Positions 1 through 8,965 are shown, numbered from the stretch's first letter. The stretch: 33,136 nucleotides of DNA from Acidobacteriaceae bacterium (GCA_003138515.1 PLGG01000077.1:1-33136); one strand, 5' to 3'. Made by a program: numbers and translations. Notes: generated by a model from the letters alone, not told the origin.

Positions 1-330
1 CGGATAACCCTCGCGAACTCGCTCGGCCAACCATTCGAGAAGTTCGCGCTCTTTACTGGGAACCTTCTGGCTCTTAACGTAGAAGGCGATATCGATGTCA
101 TTGAGCGTCTTCAGCGCTGTGCCTTTGGCCAAACTGCCAGAGAGGAGTGTCTTGATCAGTCCATGTTCCTCGTGGTCGGCTGCATAGCGGTCGAGCTTGT
201 CTCGAAGCAGACGAACCTGTTCGCGATAGTCCTCGACATCCTCGCGCCGCAGGTTGATGTTGTCCGCCGCGAATTCGGCGATTTCAACATGGCCGATCGT
301 GGCCACTAGGAATGGGGTTTCAATCGCCAT
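1..330 (-). CDS. CD-NTase-like nucleotidyltransferase, N-terminal part, cut by window edge
   Basis: Reading the minus strand from ATG at 328-330 gives 110 in-frame codons running off the left edge. Residues 64-71 read SGSLAKGT and residues 78-80 read DID, the GS-(x)n-D-x-D active site of Pol-beta-type nucleotidyltransferases. The helical stretch before it (about residues 28-56) and the overall look match CBASS oligonucleotide cyclases (CD-NTases), which make cyclic nucleotide signals on phage infection. A Shine-Dalgarno-like AGGTAGG precedes the ATG. It is divergent from the DUF6932/XRE operon, and both share the palindrome at 406-423. If it is a CBASS cyclase, its effector and accessory genes would lie to the left, outside the window. 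The catalytic motif is seen; the CBASS assignment is inferred from resemblance, and another nucleotidyltransferase subfamily is possible. Confidence 0.72.
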   Translation of the reverse strand, partial: MAIETPFLVATIGHVEIAEFAADNINLRREDVEDYREQVRLLRDKLDRYAADHEEHGLIKTLLSGSLAKGTALKTLNDIDIAFYVKSQKVPSKERELLEWLAERVREGYP

Positions 331-393
331 GGCGCACCTACCTGTTGTGGTTCGTGGTCCGGTTACTACAAGATGGACCCCTGACTTCGATTA

Positions 394-435
394 AGAATAT
401 CTTACCTTGACATTCATGTCAAGTTAGGCTAAATT
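394..435. promoter_or_regulatory. Divergent promoter pair sharing a palindromic operator
   Basis: The sequence CTTGACATTCATGTCAAG (406-423) is a perfect inverted repeat with 8-nt arms and a 2-nt spacer. On the plus strand TTGACA (407-412), a 17-nt spacer and TAAATT (430-435) form a sigma70-type promoter for the DUF6932 operon. On the minus strand the mirrored TTGACA (422-417), a 17-nt spacer and TATTCT (399-394) form one for the CD-NTase-like gene. Both -35 boxes lie inside the palindrome, so one bound dimer could shut both promoters. The XRE-type protein encoded at 1031-1477 is the obvious candidate, by inference. Confidence 0.65.
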
Positions 436-464
436 GTCTACCAGTGGCGGAAAGTGAGAGAAAC

Positions 465-1034
465 GTGATTCCATCCTTTCAGCCCGACGGCTTACTGCCG
501 CCAGGAGACTATGAGGTCTCTTTCAATGAGCTTCGCCAGTCCATCCTCACTGACGGCCCGCATGGGAGTCCTGATCATGATGCTTGGGACACCAGCTGGC
601 GCAACCGGTTAGTCGACAACCTTGAGATCCTCACAAAACAACTCTGGCAGGTCGGGATACGCGATATCTACGCGGATGGGTCCTTTGCGGAAGACAAGGA
701 CCATCCTAACGATATCGATGGGTATTTCGTATGCGGCCTCAAGGAACTGGCTTCCGGGGAATTGGCACGACGGTTGAACCTCCTCGATCCATTCAAGGTA
801 TGGACTTGGGATCCTCTTTCGAGGAAGCCCTATCGAGGTTATCCGAAGAAACAACTACCGATGTGGCATCGGTACCGCGTCGAACTCTATCCTCATGTAC
901 CGGGTCGTGCTCTGGGCTCCGGAATTCTGGATAAGTGGGGGAACGAACTCGAATTCCCCTCGGCATTCCGACAATCCCGTCGTGACGGGACACCACGAGG
1001 CATCATCAAACTCAGATACGGAGGGCTCTCATGA
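465..1034 (+). CDS. DUF6932-family nucleotidyltransferase-like protein
   Basis: About 189 residues. An upstream GTG at 444 is in frame, but GTG at 465 makes the protein begin IPSFQPDGLLPPG directly after the start residue. That is how DUF6932 proteins usually begin, and a GAGAG motif precedes it. Residues 71-74 (DGSF) and 83-85 (DID) form the GS/DxD signature of a minimal Pol-beta nucleotidyltransferase fold. Proteins of this type are often paired with an HTH protein, as in toxin-antitoxin or abortive-infection modules that nucleotidylate a target; here the next gene is exactly that. The stop codon overlaps the next start (ATGA, 1031-1034), so translation is probably coupled. The substrate is unknown. 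The toxin-like role is inferred; the fold and pairing are visible. Confidence 0.75.
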   Translation: MIPSFQPDGLLPPGDYEVSFNELRQSILTDGPHGSPDHDAWDTSWRNRLVDNLEILTKQLWQVGIRDIYADGSFAEDKDHPNDIDGYFVCGLKELASGELARRLNLLDPFKVWTWDPLSRKPYRGYPKKQLPMWHRYRVELYPHVPGRALGSGILDKWGNELEFPSAFRQSRRDGTPRGIIKLRYGGLS

Positions 1035-1477
1035 TCCGCAACGAAGCTGAATATCAGAACGCTTCCGCGCGTCTTAAAGAAGAACACACTCGGTTGGCAG
1101 AACACCGCGCTCGCCTGGAAGCCACAGGGATGTCCGAGGAGGAGATCAAGCGAGTCATTGATCCGATCGAGTCGTTTCATCTTCAGTTGAGAGAAGAGGT
1201 CGAAAGTTACGAACGGTTGAAAAGGGGCGAATTCGACGAACTGGAGAACCTCCGCGGACTCGGTCATCTCTTAATTGCCTTGCGCATTGCACAAGGCATA
1301 TCTCAGCGTGAGTTGGCTCGCCGGCTCGATGTGCATGAATCTCAGGTATCTCGAGACGAGCGCAACGAGTATTTTGGGATCACACTGGAGCGCGCCATCA
1401 AAATTCTTGATGCGCTCAATGTTCGGCTCCGAACGAAAGTGGAGGTCGAGCCAGAAGATCAGATGGCAATGGCATAA
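1031..1477 (+). CDS. XRE-type helix-turn-helix protein with N-terminal coiled coil
   Basis: 148 residues. The first ~75 are charged and helical (many E, R, K; likely coiled coil). A canonical XRE/Cro helix-turn-helix follows (about residues 80-135), with IAQGISQRELARRLDVHESQ as its core. Such proteins bind operator DNA as dimers, and in toxin-antitoxin-like pairs often act as antitoxin and autorepressor. The gene overlaps the DUF6932 gene by 4 nt, so the two are one operon. The perfect dyad at 406-423 over the operon promoter is a plausible binding site. The long N-terminal helix may contact the nucleotidyltransferase partner; that is inference. Confidence 0.85.
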   Translation: MIRNEAEYQNASARLKEEHTRLAEHRARLEATGMSEEEIKRVIDPIESFHLQLREEVESYERLKRGEFDELENLRGLGHLLIALRIAQGISQRELARRLDVHESQVSRDERNEYFGITLERAIKILDALNVRLRTKVEVEPEDQMAMA

Positions 1478-1519
1478 CTCGGCATTAGCTTCACCATTCC
1501 CGCGAAGAAGCAGATCCTG

Positions 1520-3562
1520 ATGAACAAGACACTCTGGGCGCTCGATCATGAGCTCGACGAAGCCAAGTTCGAAAGACTATGCATTGATCTTTTGCGACGG
1601 CAAGGATTCCTGGACATCGCGCCGGTCGAGCCTCAGGACGGAGGCCGCGACGCAGAAGAGCTTCCGAGAAAAGGAAGAAGCAGAGAGGGGCATCCGGCGT
1701 TCTTTCAATTCAGCAAGGAGGAGAATTGGAAGAAGAAGCTCCGGCGCGATGCTGAGAAGTTGGCTCCTCGCAAGTCGGAGTTCGATACTTTCGTCTTCGT
1801 CACCAGCCGAAAAGCGCGCGGGGTGGACGTCGATGCACTCAAGACCGAGTTCCGACTGAAGTATTGCTGGACACTGCTTGTTTTTGCACGAGAGTGGCTG
1901 CGCCTCCAACTCGAAGAAGCTAATCCGGATCTAGCAGCTAAGTATCTTGGCGCAGACGTCTTCAATCCTCCGCTTTCACCGGCGGCAACTGTTCTTCTGA
2001 CCGAATCTGGGGACCTGGAGCTCAGGGAAATTAATCGGCTGATCGAGGGGGATCAACCGGATGCGGCGGTTCTCCAACTCAAGAGGGTATTGGAGAGAAA
2101 CCCGGAACGCACCGACGCCGCACAGCTTCTGGCATGGGCATATTACAAATTGCACCGCTATGAAGAAGCACTTGCTGAGATCAACCGCACTCTCAAGAGA
2201 GAGGACAAGCCCGAATATCGCGCCATCCGGGCGTGCATTCTTGCGCAGAAGGGAATCAGGGATGATGACCGTCCCGCCATTCTCGAAGCGCGACGAATCT
2301 TCGAGGGATTGCTCGCGTCTGAAACGATCCATACCTGGCAAATCTTCTACAATCTCGCCAATGTTCTTGCTGCGTTGGGCGACGACGCAGCCGCCATCAA
2401 GCACTATCAAACTGCAACCGAACTCGATGAACGCCAGCCGTGCGTCTGGAAAAACCTGGCCAGTTCTTACCACCAAGTGGGCAATCACGATGAAGAGATG
2501 AAATGCTTTGACAGGGCCCTGGAACTGGACCCCAAGCAGCCTGAGGCACTCATCTCTAAGGCCAATAGCCTGATGATTGATTTTCGGAAGCCCGAGGAGA
2601 CGATCCCGCTCCTTGAGCTTGCTCTTACTCTGCATCCGGACACGCTCGCGCGCTGGCCGAATATCTGTTTTTGGTTGGCTCTCGCAAATGAGAGACTGGA
2701 CCGTTTGGAAAAGGCGCTTGAGTATGCCGAACAAGGGTTGGCCCAGCGTCCCGGGCATGTCGCGACAACGATGCTCAAATCGCACCTGCTGCGGAGGCTC
2801 TCCCGCCGGGACCCTGCATATCGCGCCAGTGCGCACGCCTTTTGGGAACATCAGCTCGAAGCAGAGCCGCTCAACTTCGATGCGCGAAAGGAACTTGTCC
2901 ATTGTGCGCTGGAGTCCGCAGACGAGATGACGGCCTGGCGTCTTATCGACGAATCCTTCGGGGCTCTCGACGTTCACGATGTCTGCTCTCTACGGCACTC
3001 CACTTTTACTCCGGAGACGTGCCTTCGCGCTTTGCGCTGCTTGCCCCAATATGCCCACTTTCGATCTCTTCAGCCCGTATCGGAATATTGGGACGTGAGC
3101 GAACCGCTATATGATCTCCCCTTCGACCCACCCCCCGCAGATCTTCTTGACGCAGCATTGCGTACCTATTTCGCTGTGCCCTTTGGCGCCGGTTGGAAGT
3201 TTCTCAATTCGGCGAAAGATCGAAACGATTCAGCCACGCTCGTCGCATTCTTCGATGTTGTCCGAGATGGAATCCGTGTCGCTGCCAGTCAGGCTGCGCG
3301 CTCGATGGCGCAAATTGTTTCGGGCAAAGAGAATGGAGTGGAGGCGCTGGCAGGCAAGACAACTGAAGTCATGATGTTCATGGCGCTGGCGGCTCTTCGC
3401 GAATTCGGAAAACAACGCGGATACATCATGGGTTACTTCGAAGTACTCCCTGCTGCAAGCGAAGAGGCTTTGGGCTCCTATGACGAGGAGCGTTTGCATA
3501 ACGACGTTTTGATCGGCGTGTTTAATGTACTAAACGAAGAATTGGCAACCCTGAGAACGTGA
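1520..3562 (+). CDS. Putative restriction-endonuclease-like/TPR protein
   Basis: 680 residues starting at ATG 1520, 42 nt after the XRE gene on the same strand, with a weak GAAGAAG ribosome site. The first ~135 residues resemble a Mrr-like PD-(D/E)XK nuclease domain: E18 in FERLC, D44 in GGRDA, then Q63 and K66 in FFQFSKE, followed by a basic helix. From about residue 175 to 460 there are repeated TPR helices, for example LLAWAYYKLHRYEEALAEI and KNLASSYHQVGNHDEEMKCF. The C-terminal ~220 residues are not recognised. TPRs usually sense or scaffold partners, so this may be a nuclease effector with a sensor arm. It might be the third gene of the DUF6932/XRE operon, but the gap and lack of overlap make that uncertain. 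Nuclease activity is inferred from motif spacing alone. Confidence 0.7.
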   Translation: MNKTLWALDHELDEAKFERLCIDLLRRQGFLDIAPVEPQDGGRDAEELPRKGRSREGHPAFFQFSKEENWKKKLRRDAEKLAPRKSEFDTFVFVTSRKARGVDVDALKTEFRLKYCWTLLVFAREWLRLQLEEANPDLAAKYLGADVFNPPLSPAATVLLTESGDLELREINRLIEGDQPDAAVLQLKRVLERNPERTDAAQLLAWAYYKLHRYEEALAEINRTLKREDKPEYRAIRACILAQKGIRDDDRPAILEARRIFEGLLASETIHTWQIFYNLANVLAALGDDAAAIKHYQTATELDERQPCVWKNLASSYHQVGNHDEEMKCFDRALELDPKQPEALISKANSLMIDFRKPEETIPLLELALTLHPDTLARWPNICFWLALANERLDRLEKALEYAEQGLAQRPGHVATTMLKSHLLRRLSRRDPAYRASAHAFWEHQLEAEPLNFDARKELVHCALESADEMTAWRLIDESFGALDVHDVCSLRHSTFTPETCLRALRCLPQYAHFRSLQPVSEYWDVSEPLYDLPFDPPPADLLDAALRTYFAVPFGAGWKFLNSAKDRNDSATLVAFFDVVRDGIRVAASQAARSMAQIVSGKENGVEALAGKTTEVMMFMALAALREFGKQRGYIMGYFEVLPAASEEALGSYDEERLHNDVLIGVFNVLNEELATLRT

Positions 3563-3666
3563 CGTTGACTTTGAAAGTGCTTGTCGATACCCGTGAGTGA
3601 TTGGCCCGAAGTCAACGATTGAGGTCAACCACCATCGCTGATTCCTGCGCTCTGGCCGACTCATCA

Positions 3667-6600
3667 TTACTGCAATGGCAGTCCGCGTGCTGCGGGGAGG
3701 ATGGCGGCATAGCTGGCGTCGAGGGCCGGACCGAGGAGAAGAATTGCCGCAATTCTGCGGACGACCTGAGAAAAATAGCGGGCTTCGTCTTCGTGGAGCG
3801 GGCGGCCTAGAAGAGGTTCTTCGCGGTAGCTAAGCCACTTCTTGAGGACCTGGTAGCCGCCCAAGGTGTACTCCCACACCTTGGCGGGGACGGCGCTCCA
3901 GAATGCTTCACCGTTGAGGTGGACATCGACGCAGCGCGGGCCGAGGAGAGCAAGGGCGTCATCGAGGGTCAGGTTCTGCGCGGTGGCGAGGACTTCGAGG
4001 CGCTTGAGCTCTCCGGGGCTCCAATCGCGTTCGGGGGCTTTGCCGCGACGGGGCATGACTGTATCGCCTTGTCCACGGCCTCCCCAACCGGCGGTGACGG
4101 CGAAACGCGCGGCGTTGCGGCGATCGCGGTCTGGTTCGTCCTCGGGGAGCTCGGCGGGGATGGAGAGTCGTGCGAGGAAACTCCACTCTGCGGCGAGTTG
4201 CAGGTCGGATTCGGGGTCGAGGAGCTCGGCGAGGCGACGACCGAGGGCGGCGGAGTGGATTAGGAACTCGGCGTTGGCAGGAAGCGGGATCCGCGGCCAA
4301 TCGTTCAGGAGCGCGCCGGCGTTTTCGGTGCGGTAACGTGGAGTGTGCATCGTCGCAAGCGAATAGAAGAATAGATCCTGTTCGTTCCCGCCAATCTGAG
4401 ACACATATCTGGCGGCACCTTCGCTGACATTGATCCGTAGGTTATCTGATTCCAGCAATGTTTGAGCACGACTCATAACAAATAGTGGAAAGGAGGTCGC
4501 CCCGCGATCCATCAGAGCCAAATCGGGCAGCACACTAATAACTTGAGGAAAACTGGCGTCCATTCTGGTTTTTTGCTGCGAGATTAGGATTGGGCATGGG
4601 AAAGGCACACACCTCATGAAATCTTCACGCTTTTCGTCAAGGAGCTTAGTATTCGGTTCCCAATAGAGCCAGCGAACGTCGAAAGGCCTATAGGCAAACT
4701 TCATGATCTGCCAAGGCCTGAAACCAACATTCAGCAACGTGCGTCGGACGGAGACGGGCTGAAATCGCTTTTTAGCAATCATCAGAGCAGGTATGTTAGC
4801 TCTGATCGCCTCGTCGCTGACGCTGGGATTCAGGTAGCTCTCCATGCGCTTTTCCAAACGCGTTACATCGATGTCAATGAGGGCAGAGTCACGTGCAGTT
4901 TGGGAACCTGCAAAGGAAACCGGAAATATCTCCGGGAGCTTAGGCCATGCTCCGTAGTCCGCTGCATGAGTTCGGTCAGCAAAGGAAAGGCCTACCGAGC
5001 TCAGCGGAGTTATTACGCTATATGCGGGGTTGACCTGCTCCCTCGCCTCGCGGTCCAACTGGCCCAGTTTTTCCGTTCCCCAAAGACTTCGAAGGTGAAT
5101 CGTTTGACGAGTAAGAGAGCCAGAAGAACGCACGAGCGTGGAGATCGCCGTGCCAACCTGGATCCCTTCTTTGTTTTGCGCTGTCGTGAAAGCACTCGGG
5201 TCGGGATTCCCTTCAGGAGTGGTTTTTCCGGTGCGATATTTATCACCATTCAGATTGTCGACAAAAATCGACTGGAATTCTTGTAAAAAAATGTGGCGCA
5301 TCGTTACATGCGATAGGCCATCCAGCCAGGCGTTGTTCGAAATGAGGCTGACAAGGCCTCGGCCGTTCGTGTTTCCTCTTGCTTGCCCGTCGCCGATTAT
5401 GCGACGTTCAGCAATTCGAAAGAAACGTACATAAAGGTCATTTAGGCCTCTGCCTTGAGGGGCGCTGAGCCCGCTAATCGGTGTGCGATACGATTCAGTT
5501 AGGTTCCGTTCCTCTTCTATTTTCGCTATCCCCGCGTAGCCGTTGTAGGGCGGGTTACCGATGATTACGAGGATAGTGTCGGCCTGTTTTACGGCTTCAG
5601 CGGCGTCGCGTTCGGCGGTGAAGGCGGGAAAACCGAAAGTCGATTGCGGGTGCCGAGCGGGGACCCATCCGGTAAGGGCGTTGGTGAGAAAAACCTGAGC
5701 GCGCTGCGTGGAAGCGAGTGAAGCGCGGGCGTCTTCGAGAAGCTGGGCGATCTGCAGGTGCGAAATCACGAAGGGCGCGGGCATGATCTCGAAACCGAAG
5801 ATGCGCGTGGTTGCGGCGCGTCGGAGGTCTGCGCCGACCAGCGCGTCGTCGTCTCCGGCGTGCTCCCGAAGAGTGCGCTCAATGCGGTGGAGGACTTCCA
5901 CGAGATATGCCCCGGTGCCGCAGCACGGATCGAGCACCTGGACGTTGGGGCTGGCGAGACCTAGGGGCTCGTGAAGCTCGGTGCGGAGAAGATGATCGAC
6001 GCGCTCAACCATGTAACGGACGATTTCGCGCGGGGTGTACCAGACCCCGAGCTCCTTGCGCAGCTCGGGATCGAATGCCTCCAAGAAAGGCTCGTAGAAG
6101 TACTGGACGGCATCTTCCTCGCGGAAGGTTGTAAAGAAGTCCCGCTGGACTCGGTTGAGGGCCTCGGTGGCGTGGTCGAGGACCTCAGTGATCTGAACAG
6201 TATTCAACGCTCCGGGTTCGGCGACGGCGTGGAAGAGCGTGCGGAGGACGGGGACGCGGAGGTATTCCGCGGAGAGACGCCAGTTGAAGATTCCATTGTG
6301 CGCGGAATAGTCAGGCGAGCGGCGCCAGAGAATCCAGGCGGAGAAGATGCCGTAGAACAAAGTCTGGATGAGGGTAGAACGGAAGAAATGCTCGCCCTTT
6401 TCTCCCTCGAAGGTGATGCCGAGCGATTCCTGGAGGGCGGACTTGACGCCGTCGAAGGCGACGATGGGGTGCTCGGCGGCGCGTTCGCGTGCTTCGCGCG
6501 CGTAGGAGGCAAGCAGTTCGGCGACGTCCTTTGGCTTTTCGAGCAAGACCTTGCGCGTGAGAACTCGGGCGAGGAAATCGGGGAGGGTTTGGGCGTGGCG

Positions 6601-7083
6601 TTTGGCGAGCTCGGTGACGGGAAGGTTCCATAGGTCGTCGGCGTTGCGGGTGAGATCGTAGCTTTCCATCACGGAAGGAACAGCGTCGCGGAGCTCGACA
6701 AGCTGGAACTGGTGATAGTTGGTAATGAGGCAGAGACCGTATTCCCGCATATAGCGGCGGATCTGCTCGGACTGGGCGAGTGCGGCCAAGCTTTCGCCGG
6801 GCGGCTTGATTTCAACCGCGCCACGTTCGGGGCGCTGGTTCGGCAGCGGTGCGGTTTGCCGGCGATTTGCGACGGGGAAAAGACCTCCATCCGGAAGACC
6901 CGCGCCCCGATTGCCAGGATGGGCGACAAAGACCACCCGCGGTTTGAGCGTTTCGCCCACGTCGTTGAGTAAGTTCGAGAGCGGAGTGTAGAAGGTGGTC
7001 TCGGCGGTGTGCGCGCCGAATGAGCGTGCGGTGCGCATGGCCGCGATGTACTGCTCGACAGCCGATGATGTGCGGGATGCCAC
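3667..7083 (-). CDS. Single-chain type IIG-like restriction-modification enzyme (N6-adenine methyltransferase)
   Basis: 1138 residues from a GTG at 7083. The N-terminal domain carries PD (64-65) and EIK (91-93), a PD-(D/E)XK nuclease signature. A helical region leads to a gamma-class adenine methyltransferase, with SAM-binding motif DPCCGTG near residue 385 and catalytic NPPY near residue 511. The C-terminal half resembles the specificity domain of type ISP/LlaBIII-like enzymes. Cleavage, methylation and recognition thus sit in one chain, without the helicase of true type ISP enzymes. It would methylate host DNA and cut unmodified DNA. It converges on the nuclease-TPR gene with a ~100-nt gap. 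A perfect dyad (7088-7108) lies just upstream of the start codon. It could be a methyltransferase-only variant if the nuclease site is inactive, but the residues look intact. Confidence 0.88.
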   Translation of the reverse strand: MASRTSSAVEQYIAAMRTARSFGAHTAETTFYTPLSNLLNDVGETLKPRVVFVAHPGNRGAGLPDGGLFPVANRRQTAPLPNQRPERGAVEIKPPGESLAALAQSEQIRRYMREYGLCLITNYHQFQLVELRDAVPSVMESYDLTRNADDLWNLPVTELAKRHAQTLPDFLARVLTRKVLLEKPKDVAELLASYAREARERAAEHPIVAFDGVKSALQESLGITFEGEKGEHFFRSTLIQTLFYGIFSAWILWRRSPDYSAHNGIFNWRLSAEYLRVPVLRTLFHAVAEPGALNTVQITEVLDHATEALNRVQRDFFTTFREEDAVQYFYEPFLEAFDPELRKELGVWYTPREIVRYMVERVDHLLRTELHEPLGLASPNVQVLDPCCGTGAYLVEVLHRIERTLREHAGDDDALVGADLRRAATTRIFGFEIMPAPFVISHLQIAQLLEDARASLASTQRAQVFLTNALTGWVPARHPQSTFGFPAFTAERDAAEAVKQADTILVIIGNPPYNGYAGIAKIEEERNLTESYRTPISGLSAPQGRGLNDLYVRFFRIAERRIIGDGQARGNTNGRGLVSLISNNAWLDGLSHVTMRHIFLQEFQSIFVDNLNGDKYRTGKTTPEGNPDPSAFTTAQNKEGIQVGTAISTLVRSSGSLTRQTIHLRSLWGTEKLGQLDREAREQVNPAYSVITPLSSVGLSFADRTHAADYGAWPKLPEIFPVSFAGSQTARDSALIDIDVTRLEKRMESYLNPSVSDEAIRANIPALMIAKKRFQPVSVRRTLLNVGFRPWQIMKFAYRPFDVRWLYWEPNTKLLDEKREDFMRCVPFPCPILISQQKTRMDASFPQVISVLPDLALMDRGATSFPLFVMSRAQTLLESDNLRINVSEGAARYVSQIGGNEQDLFFYSLATMHTPRYRTENAGALLNDWPRIPLPANAEFLIHSAALGRRLAELLDPESDLQLAAEWSFLARLSIPAELPEDEPDRDRRNAARFAVTAGWGGRGQGDTVMPRRGKAPERDWSPGELKRLEVLATAQNLTLDDALALLGPRCVDVHLNGEAFWSAVPAKVWEYTLGGYQVLKKWLSYREEPLLGRPLHEDEARYFSQVVRRIAAILLLGPALDASYAAILPAARGLPLQ

Positions 7084-7087
7084 GTGT

Positions 7088-7108
7088 CGATGATTACATG
7101 AATCATCG
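7088..7108. promoter_or_regulatory. Inverted repeat next to the R-M start codon
   Basis: CGATGATT-ACATG-AATCATCG is a perfect 8-nt dyad with a 5-nt spacer, ending 4 nt before the GTG start of the restriction-modification gene. It may be an operator or an RNA hairpin limiting expression; no controller gene is seen beside it. Confidence 0.4.
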
Positions 7109-7624
7109 GCCCGGTGCTGCTCTAGGAGTACATCGCCAGGTACTTCGAGAGAGAGTGCGACAATTTAGCGGAGCGGGCACGTCGATGGTGAAAAAACTGG
7201 CTTGGGTCGCGCTATCACTTGCAGGTCATCGATCGGCACATCATCGCCGAGTCGTAAACGACCTGCCTCTGGGCTGCCCTCCCGCTCGGTGAGCGGTAAG
7301 CCCTTAATGCGTCAGTTGAGAACAGAACGGTCTACAGCAGGTCCCCCAATTGCTTCTCTCAATGTGGGGCGAACCGGTGGTGGATCCAAACCACTTTGGA
7401 TTGCCCGAACGTGTCGTGCTTACCAGGTTCCTAGGATCGAAGTGACGCGAGCGATGTCGCCGGTCCAATCAGGTCTTCTCTGTTGGTGCGACGAACTAAG
7501 TCGAACCGCTCGTTTTTTTGGGTCTCGGGGCGGATAGCTCCAGCCACGGCAGGTGTGGGGCATATCGGTTGCTGCAAGGACCATCGTGTGATGCTTCGCG
7601 GAACCAGTCCGAACCAACGTTCGA
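7109..7624. other. Intergenic stretch of about 500 nt with no recognisable gene
   Basis: Open frames exist on both strands (for example 7202-7537 plus and 7431-7676 minus), but their translations are rich in R, S, P and W and resemble no family. No tRNA, terminator with a T-tract or clear repeat was seen. It probably holds the promoter of the R-M gene, but no convincing -35/-10 pair was found. Confidence 0.4.
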
Positions 7625-8899
7625 TTAGATTGGCTGCGGTTGCCGGATAAAGTTCGATCCAGTCAATTGCAGCCAACCATGTCTCTGACGTTGCGCTAGA
7701 TCAAGGTAGTCAAAGTGACCTCGCCCCGGCTCCCTTCGACTGGCGGCAACTTCATCTTCGCTGAATGCGATCTTGCTCTGATCGGCAAACAGGACAAGAG
7801 ACGAACCGCCCGCGCGTTGGGTGCTTCGATAGAGAATGCCGTCGATGTTGGGTTCGTTGTCGAGGGGCGTCGTGCGGAACCACTCGGTGACGACTTGCGT
7901 CGGCACGTAATCGATATGCTCTCGGTCGCCGGGCTCCACTCTTGCCGCAAGGCTTGCGCCGAAGTTATTTAAAAAGCTGAGGACGTACCGGTTTTCGATG
8001 CTCGTCTCCGGCTGTGGTTCAAAAAACCGAAGCGGACGCGGAAGGCGGGTTAAATCGACCACGCGAAGATCGCGCAGGGTGCGAAACGTGCCGACCGCAA
8101 TTCCCAACTCGGGCTTGTCATCAATCTCCGCAACAGCCGTATCTGTTTCGCCGCTTCCATAGAACATCACGATACCGGCTGGGCTCATCCTATTCGAACG
8201 GGTAGCCTTTTCGACCGGAGGCGGTCCGAAATCGAGGGACGAACGAACTGTCTGTCCGGGCTTCAACTGCCGGGCGCGATAGATGATCGATCCGGTCGGA
8301 ATGGTCGTAAGGAGCCTGTAATCGACGACAGTCTCGCTGATGAATTGAAGCAGACTTGGCGGCGAGAGAAGCTCACCGTCTCCCGTCTCGGGTCTCTGTC
8401 GTTGCGGCTCTAAAAAAAAGTAGCGGCGCTCGTACTTGATGAAATTGCAGAACTGTTCCCAGCTCGCGATGTAACGCTCATCCTCGCGCAGCGAATAGGG
8501 GTTGCGCTCGCACCAGTCGTTGTCGCCGAGGCAATCGACGAGGATGTCGAGCAACCGCCCGTCATCACTAGGAAGTGCTATGTCGATCTGCTCGGTCAGC
8601 AGCTCATTGCTGTCCCAATGCGACCCCTGAAAGCCACCCTCTGCAGATTCCCATCCCAGAGCATTTACCGCGCGATCATACTCTCGGTCGATCGCCTGCA
8701 CCATGAACTCGACAACACCTTCGAGTGGAGCGGCAACCGGACCATCGGCGCTGCTTTTGTCGCAGAAGTCGCAGGCCAACTCATCTACGGATGATGCGAT
8801 GAATGCTTGGATGTCAAGGTCATCGAAGCAATCGGCGCAGACCGAATAGCCCTCTGCGGGAGCCGTGGACCAAAAGTCACCTTCGTCTCCATCGCCCAT
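7625..8899 (-). CDS. RES-domain protein with HEPN-associated N-terminal domain
   Basis: 424 residues from ATG at 8899, with a strong GAGGAG site 8 nt upstream. The N-terminus has two CxxC pairs (VCADC and ACDFC), a likely zinc knuckle, followed by a helical region as in HEPN/RES N-terminal-domain proteins. The C-terminal ~220 residues carry RES hallmarks: YRAR, NRMSPAGIVMFYGS, TAVAEI and DGILYRST. Known RES toxins (for example ParT and MbcT) degrade or transfer from NAD+, stopping growth. RES toxins commonly pair with an XRE antitoxin, but none is adjacent; the long N-terminal domain may keep it inactive until a trigger appears. It lies between the R-M and ABC-3C modules. The family call is firm; NAD+ depletion as phage defence is inferred. 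Confidence 0.85.
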   Translation of the reverse strand: MGDGDEGDFWSTAPAEGYSVCADCFDDLDIQAFIASSVDELACDFCDKSSADGPVAAPLEGVVEFMVQAIDREYDRAVNALGWESAEGGFQGSHWDSNELLTEQIDIALPSDDGRLLDILVDCLGDNDWCERNPYSLREDERYIASWEQFCNFIKYERRYFFLEPQRQRPETGDGELLSPPSLLQFISETVVDYRLLTTIPTGSIIYRARQLKPGQTVRSSLDFGPPPVEKATRSNRMSPAGIVMFYGSGETDTAVAEIDDKPELGIAVGTFRTLRDLRVVDLTRLPRPLRFFEPQPETSIENRYVLSFLNNFGASLAARVEPGDREHIDYVPTQVVTEWFRTTPLDNEPNIDGILYRSTQRAGGSSLVLFADQSKIAFSEDEVAASRREPGRGHFDYLDLAQRQRHGWLQLTGSNFIRQPQPI

Positions 8900-8930
8900 G
8901 GTCGGACTCCTCAGTGGTAGTTCGCCATCG

Positions 8931-8936
8931 ATTATA
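8931..8936 (-). promoter_or_regulatory. Perfect -10 box for the RES gene
   Basis: The minus strand reads TATAAT here, 32 nt upstream of the RES start codon. No good -35 box is found at 16-18 nt (TCGGGG at the 17-nt position), so the promoter may be weak or activator dependent. Confidence 0.4.
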
Positions 8937-8965
8937 GGCGGCTTAGTGCAACTCCCCGATCTGGG

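Noticed and set aside
1976..2977. 333-codon open frame on the minus strand
   Set aside because: Antisense to the TPR-bearing gene, with no recognisable motif; the plus-strand TPR repeats are convincing.
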